A stretch of 14,462 bases of DNA from Treponema sp. UBA4319 (GTDB taxonomy: Bacteria > Spirochaetota > Spirochaetia > Treponematales > Treponemataceae). The position numbers and the translations under genes are program-made. The notes beneath the pieces are model-generated. The model saw only the letters and a program-made list of their open reading frames with translations. It had not been told where the DNA came from and searched no databases. Shown here in pieces: positions 13,736 to 14,462 of the stretch (its first letter is position 1; each line of letters opens with the position of its first letter). Location: NCBI GenBank assembly GCA_002393865.1, contig DGUD01000067.1:2010-16471 (forward strand), in the 5' to 3' direction.

Positions 13736-14017
13736 CTGGAGCTCCGGCACGTCCTCTACGATGTAGAAATTGTTGTGCGGCGAGAACTCCTCCATCTTTT
13801 TGATGATTGCATTCGTGCATATCGTCTTCCCGGTTCCGATACTGCCGGTGAATACCTTTTCAGCGGAACACCCGCTTGAATTCCCACCAACCTGCGGTAT
13901 ATCATTACCACGATGGGGTTCGGCGGAAGCGCCGGGCGCTATGCTGTGGGGCTGCCTCTCATGGGCAGCCCTTATTTTCTGTATGTCAATCGTTTCCCAG
14001 TTGTCCAATACACTCAC
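13724..14017 (-). pseudogene. TrbB/VirB11 ATPase fragment
   Basis: The 97-codon ORF starts at GTG 14017, overlapping the trbD stop (GTGA). Residues 55-94 contain a P-loop GSIGTGKT (58-65) followed by TNAIIKKM and FYIVEDVPELQ, which is the Walker A to 'EDxxELQ' stretch of VirB11/TrbB secretion ATPases. The family usually has over 300 residues, so both the N-terminal domain and everything after ELQ are missing. Residues 17-52 are low in hydrophobics and look like non-native sequence read through a hairpin element. The ORF ends YRG-stop exactly as trbD does. It is probably a remnant placed between trbD and trbE, and a complete trbB would be needed elsewhere. Confidence 0.65.
13918..13985 (-). 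repeat. Hairpin element, copy B
   Basis: Read on minus: CATA plus an A-rich run, GGGCTGCC, a 7-nt loop and GGCAGCCC (13949-13971 on plus), a 9-nt gap, GCGCCC, short stem GGCG-CTTC-CGCC, then GAAC. Compared with copy A at 6196-6266 the short stem differs on both sides yet stays paired. It lies inside the trbB fragment. Confidence 0.4.
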
Positions 14018-14025
14018 CCCCTGTA
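14010..14025. repeat. 16-bp direct repeat, copy 2 (end of trbD)
   Basis: ACACTCACCCCCTGTA, one mismatch from copy 1 at 13720-13735, spaced 290 bp apart. On minus it spans the last codons of trbD and the start of the trbB fragment. Confidence 0.8.
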
Positions 14026-14262
14026 GAATTCCTTGACGTCAAGATTCTGGAATATGAATTCGAGGAGCATGTTGTCCTTCCGGCACAGGAAGCGGCAGAA
14101 GAGCATCGCCGCTATGCCTAGGAGGATGCACACTCCGGAAATCATCGAGCTCAGGATGACTGTCACCATGGCGATGGCGCAGAAAGCTGTCTGCCCGATG
14201 CCGAAAAACATGGGTTTTTCGAGCAGGCTTTTGTGTACCGGTGCGGAAAAAAATTCATCCAT
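14014..14262 (-). CDS. trbD: TrbD/VirB3-family T4SS protein
   Basis: The 82-residue product starts at ATG 14262, with AGGAG some 9 nt upstream. The N-terminal HKSLLEKPMFFGIGQ is the typical VirB3 entry, where a 'SL-RP' motif leads into the first membrane segment. One or two membrane segments follow (about 22-57), and a short cytoplasmic tail ends LDVKEFYRG. VirB3 proteins sit in the inner membrane and work with VirB4; in some systems the two are fused. The position directly upstream of trbE, apart from the trbB fragment, agrees with the standard Trb order C-D-E. Confidence 0.85.
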   Translation of the reverse strand: MDEFFSAPVHKSLLEKPMFFGIGQTAFCAIAMVTVILSSMISGVCILLGIAAMLFCRFLCRKDNMLLEFIFQNLDVKEFYRG

Positions 14263-14307
14263 TTCTCATGTCTCCTATTTTCATTTTTCTGTTTTCTGGA
14301 AAGAGGG

Positions 14308-14328
14308 GGGGGCGGCATTGCCGCCCCC
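14308..14328 (-). other. Strong hairpin between pilin gene and trbD
   Basis: GGGGGCGGC (14308-14316) and GCCGCCCCC (14320-14328) form a 9-bp GC-only stem with a 3-nt loop. On minus no T-run follows, so it is more likely an mRNA-stabilising or processing hairpin or a weak terminator, placed 9 nt after the stop of the upstream gene. Confidence 0.7.
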
Positions 14329-14337
14329 TTGCTGCGG

Positions 14338-14462
14338 TCAGGATATTAATCCCACCGCAACGATGCCCATTGTCTTTGCAGCATCAGCTGCAAATGCCAG
14401 AGATTCAGACTTGACGGAGCCGAAGAAATAATTGACGATGCTTGTGGCACCGAGAATGCCGC
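14338..14462 (-). CDS. Probable TrbC/VirB2 pilin, C-terminal part
   Basis: The frame is open from the window edge and ends at TGA 14340-14338. The last 41 residues include GILGATSIVNYFFGSVKSESLAF-type sequence with a moderately hydrophobic C-terminus (TMGIVAVGLIS). The fragment is too short to identify by motif. The call rests on order: trbC lies before trbD and trbE in Trb-type operons, and a small membrane protein rich in Gly, Ala, Ser and Ile fits a pilin subunit. It could equally be the end of another small membrane protein of the operon. Confidence 0.45.
   Translation of the reverse strand, partial: GILGATSIVNYFFGSVKSESLAFAADAAKTMGIVAVGLIS

Overview
The window holds two kinds of DNA joined at an insertion sequence. 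Bases 1 to about 2890 look like host chromosome (moderate GC, small decayed accessory genes). From the insertion sequence onward the DNA is richer in GC and carries the genes of a conjugative or mobilizable element. The host cannot be fixed from sequence alone. A gut or rumen spirochaete (Treponema-like) is my best guess and a weak one. The T4SS genes are of the Trb/VirB type known from Gram-negative bacteria, and two lipoproteins carry ordinary lipoboxes.

Left part (1-2890): the 3' part of an aldo/keto reductase; an alpha/beta-hydrolase lipoprotein broken by one extra G; a second, truncated hydrolase remnant; and an intact YafQ-family toxin-antitoxin pair. Two intergenic modules are repeated here: a TAAGGAAA/GGGGGA...TCCCCC/TCGCTCC module after each hydrolase gene, and a 48-bp promoter block before the TA pair and again just before the insertion sequence.

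Middle (2890-8400): an ISNCY-like DDE transposase, then a MobP/VirD2-type relaxase between two long non-coding stretches. Those stretches hold five 44-nt palindromes with constant arms and compensatory changes in the centre, a candidate small RNA or attenuator with a consensus promoter, a large hairpin and other dyads. Next come a lipoprotein gene with its own promoter and structured leader, an intrinsic terminator, and a three-gene group ending in an AbiE-type pair (DUF6922-like protein and AbiEii nucleotidyltransferase). A bidirectional terminator separates this from the converging T4SS operon.

Right part (8441-14462, minus strand): a conjugation operon read right to left: probable pilin (trbC/virB2, partial), trbD/virB3, a trbB/virB11 fragment, trbE/virB4, trbJ/virB5, trbL/virB6. 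Junctions are tight or overlapping. The trbB fragment lies between near-identical 16-bp repeats and contains a hairpin element that is also found near the relaxase, which suggests a secondary insertion or duplication.

Together the relaxase and T4SS describe DNA processing and mating-pair formation, with the AbiE pair as stabilising or defence cargo. No coupling protein (VirD4/TraG), integrase or complete VirB11 is inside the window.
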